This document shows positions 34,182 through 35,564 of a stretch of DNA of 35,564 nt, piece by piece. Numbering within the stretch: position 1 is the first letter of the stretch; the number at the start of each line of letters is the position of its first letter. The DNA comes from Acidimicrobiia bacterium (lineage in GTDB: Bacteria; Actinomycetota; Acidimicrobiia; UBA2766), in NCBI GenBank assembly GCA_020850945.1, contig JADZDR010000091.1:1-35564 (forward strand), written 5' to 3'. The position numbers and the translations under genes are program-made. The notes under the pieces were generated by a model. That model did no database searches and was not told where the DNA came from. It saw nothing but the letters and a program-made list of their open reading frames with translations.

Positions 34182-35310
34182 GCACGAGATCTTCCGCAAG
34201 ACCGTGCGGGAGTTCGTCCAAAAGGAGATCGATCCCCACATCGACACGTGGGAGGCCAACGGCGGGTTCCCCGCCCACGAGCTCTTCCGCAAGATGGCTG
34301 CCGTAGGTCTCCTCGGCCTCGAGTACGACCCGAAGTGGGGGGGCCAGGGCGCCGACCACTCCTTCACCGTGGTCTTCGGCGAGGAGATCGGCAGAGCAGG
34401 CGCCGGGGGTGTGCCGATGGGGATCTCGGTGCAGACGGACATGGCCACGCCGGCCCTGCACCGCTTCGGCAGCGACGACCTGCGCGAGAGGTACCTGCGG
34501 CCGGCACTTGCAGGCAACATGGTCGCGGCGATCGCGGTCACCGAGCCCGACGCCGGATCCGACGTCGCCGGCTTGCGGACGCGGGCCGTGCGCGACGGTG
34601 ACGACTGGGTCGTCTCGGGTGCGAAGCTCTACATCACGAACGGCGTCCAGGCCGACTGGCTCTGCCTCCTCGCCCGCACGTCGGACGAGGGCGGCTATCA
34701 CGGCATGAGCCAGATCGTCTTCCCGACCGACACCCCCGGGTTCGCCGTGAGCCGCAAGCTCGACAAGCTCGGCAACCGCTGCAGCGACACGGCGGAGCTC
34801 GCTTTCGACGAGTGCCGCGTCCCCGTGTCCAACACGATCGGCGAGATCGGGCGCGGCTTCCAGCAGCAGATGTGGCAGTTCCAGAGCGAACGTATGATCG
34901 GCGCATATCAGGCCGTGGGGTCGATGCAACGTGCCCTCGACCTCACCCGCACGTACCTGAAGGAGCGCCACGCGTTCGGCAAACCGCTGATCGCGAACCA
35001 GTATGTCGCCTTCAGGCTCGCCGAGCTCGCCGCGGAGCTCGACCTCCTGCGCCAGTACAACTACACGTGCTGCGAGAGGTACATGGGAGGCGAGGACACG
35101 ACCCGCTTCGCGACGATCGCCAAGCTCAAGGCGGGCCGCCTCATGCGCGAGATCTCGGATGCCTGCATCCAGTTCCACGGCGGGATCGGATACATGGAGG
35201 AGACCTGGACAGCCCGCTTCTACCGCGACTCGCGGCTCCTCTCGATCGGAGGTGGCGCGGACGAGGTCATGCTGCGCGTCCTCTGCGGACTCGACGACTT
35301 CCTGCCCTGA
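34165..35310 (+). CDS. Acyl-CoA dehydrogenase, candidate citronellyl-CoA dehydrogenase (AtuD-like)
   Basis: 381 residues, normal length. The FAD/substrate motif is MVAAIAVTEPDAGSDVAGLR, followed by GAKLYITNGVQADWL, KLDKLGNRCSDTAELAFDEC, YLKERHAFGKPLIANQ and the C-terminal QFHGGIGYMEETWTARFYRD. The catalytic-Glu region reads IGGGADEVMLRVL, where typical short-chain enzymes have GTxEI; ADEVM is what I recall for AtuD-type enzymes. Context (carboxylase, AtuA) supports oxidation of citronellyl-CoA to cis-geranyl-CoA; isovaleryl-CoA dehydrogenase is the alternative. AAGGA lies about nine bases before the ATG, inside the end of atuA. Confidence 0.88.
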   Translation: MQFTPEHEIFRKTVREFVQKEIDPHIDTWEANGGFPAHELFRKMAAVGLLGLEYDPKWGGQGADHSFTVVFGEEIGRAGAGGVPMGISVQTDMATPALHRFGSDDLRERYLRPALAGNMVAAIAVTEPDAGSDVAGLRTRAVRDGDDWVVSGAKLYITNGVQADWLCLLARTSDEGGYHGMSQIVFPTDTPGFAVSRKLDKLGNRCSDTAELAFDECRVPVSNTIGEIGRGFQQQMWQFQSERMIGAYQAVGSMQRALDLTRTYLKERHAFGKPLIANQYVAFRLAELAAELDLLRQYNYTCCERYMGGEDTTRFATIAKLKAGRLMREISDACIQFHGGIGYMEETWTARFYRDSRLLSIGGGADEVMLRVLCGLDDFLP

Positions 35311-35317
35311 CCCAGCC

Positions 35318-35563
35318 CTAACCCAGGCCCGACCCCGGCGAGTCCGCGCCGACAGGGGCGACCACCTGGGCGGGGCGTGTGAACACGACGAGGGCACCAT
35401 CGGCCGTGCAGCCCACGGGCCAGTTCCCGGCCAGCCAGAGGTCGAGCAAGGGCCGGTACGCCAATTCCGTCCCGGCGATCAGCGCCGAAACGGCGCACGT
35501 GAGTGTGGCACTGAGCGCCCTGTGGACGAGCTCGTAGGCTGCCGACCTCTCGTCGTCGCTGAA
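35318..35563 (-). CDS. Unknown protein, 5' truncated by the window end
   Basis: An open frame enters from the right edge and ends at a TAG (35318-35320), eight bases beyond the acyl-CoA dehydrogenase stop. The 81 visible residues read FSDDERSAAYELVHRALSAT, then LTCAVSALIAGTELAYRPLL, DLWLAGNWPVGCTADGALVV and FTRPAQVVAPVGADSPGSGL before a final Gly. Regular composition, no frame breaks and the neat convergent ending favour a real gene; no family recognised. The missing N terminus prevents more. Confidence 0.5.
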   Translation of the reverse strand, partial: FSDDERSAAYELVHRALSATLTCAVSALIAGTELAYRPLLDLWLAGNWPVGCTADGALVVFTRPAQVVAPVGADSPGSGLG

Positions 35564-35564
35564 G

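Overview
The window is a dense, high-GC chromosomal segment, roughly two thirds G+C by eye. It has many GTG/TTG starts, very short intergenic gaps and no rRNA, tRNA, transposase, integrase or CRISPR array that I can recognise. The gene set fits a high-GC aerobic actinobacterium: a PAC2-family protein, a RodZ-like HTH protein, a DevB-type 6-phosphogluconolactonase, type II NADH dehydrogenase, an LPxTG surface protein and S8 protease, and leaderless-type promoters. An Acidimicrobiia-like lineage is my guess, not something the sequence proves.

Layout. 3-5225: partial diiron ferritin-like protein, O-methyltransferase, small lipoprotein, NDH-2, PAC2 protein and a long-chain polyprenyl diphosphate synthase (NDH-2 and the prenyl synthase fit a menaquinone respiratory chain). 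5346-7406: RodZ-like protein, PfkB/adenosine-type kinase and ribosomal protein L33. 7351-9997: an operon of a membrane-anchored protein with eight 11-residue repeats followed by an orphan sensor histidine kinase. It is preceded by a leader with mutually exclusive inverted repeats. 10236-13726: malic enzyme, MaoC hydratase and an N-terminally extended acyl-CoA dehydrogenase. The last two look like the mesaconyl-CoA hydratase / methylsuccinyl-CoA dehydrogenase steps of the ethylmalonyl-CoA pathway. 13803-16605: a membrane HD-GYP protein divergent from a PLP-dependent D-cysteine desulfhydrase/ACC deaminase-family enzyme. 16628-18658: a three-gene operon of a membrane-tethered thioredoxin-like protein with a CxC motif, a permease-like protein and a small membrane protein. 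18803-22947: 6-phosphogluconolactonase, an LPFTG surface protein and two translationally coupled HAD hydrolases. 23041-25470: an unrecognised 196-residue protein, two tandem long hairpins and a secreted subtilase. 25603-28635: aconitase and an NTF2-like protein. 28778-35310: a tight four-gene operon (carboxyltransferase, biotin carboxylase/BCCP, AtuA, acyl-CoA dehydrogenase) resembling the acyclic-terpene (citronellyl/geranyl-CoA) catabolic module. A truncated unknown gene closes the window.

Central metabolism joins much of it: acyl-CoA oxidation and carboxylation, C4 anaplerosis, TCA and pentose phosphate steps, with electrons entering menaquinone through NDH-2. The most unusual elements are the tandem 47-bp hairpins at 23649-23756, the hendecad-repeat protein/kinase pair with its switch-like leader, and the CxC-thioredoxin/permease operon. 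At least five genes carry a TANNNT hexamer exactly 6-7 bases before the start codon, which predicts leaderless transcripts. No intergenic gap exceeds 300 bases.
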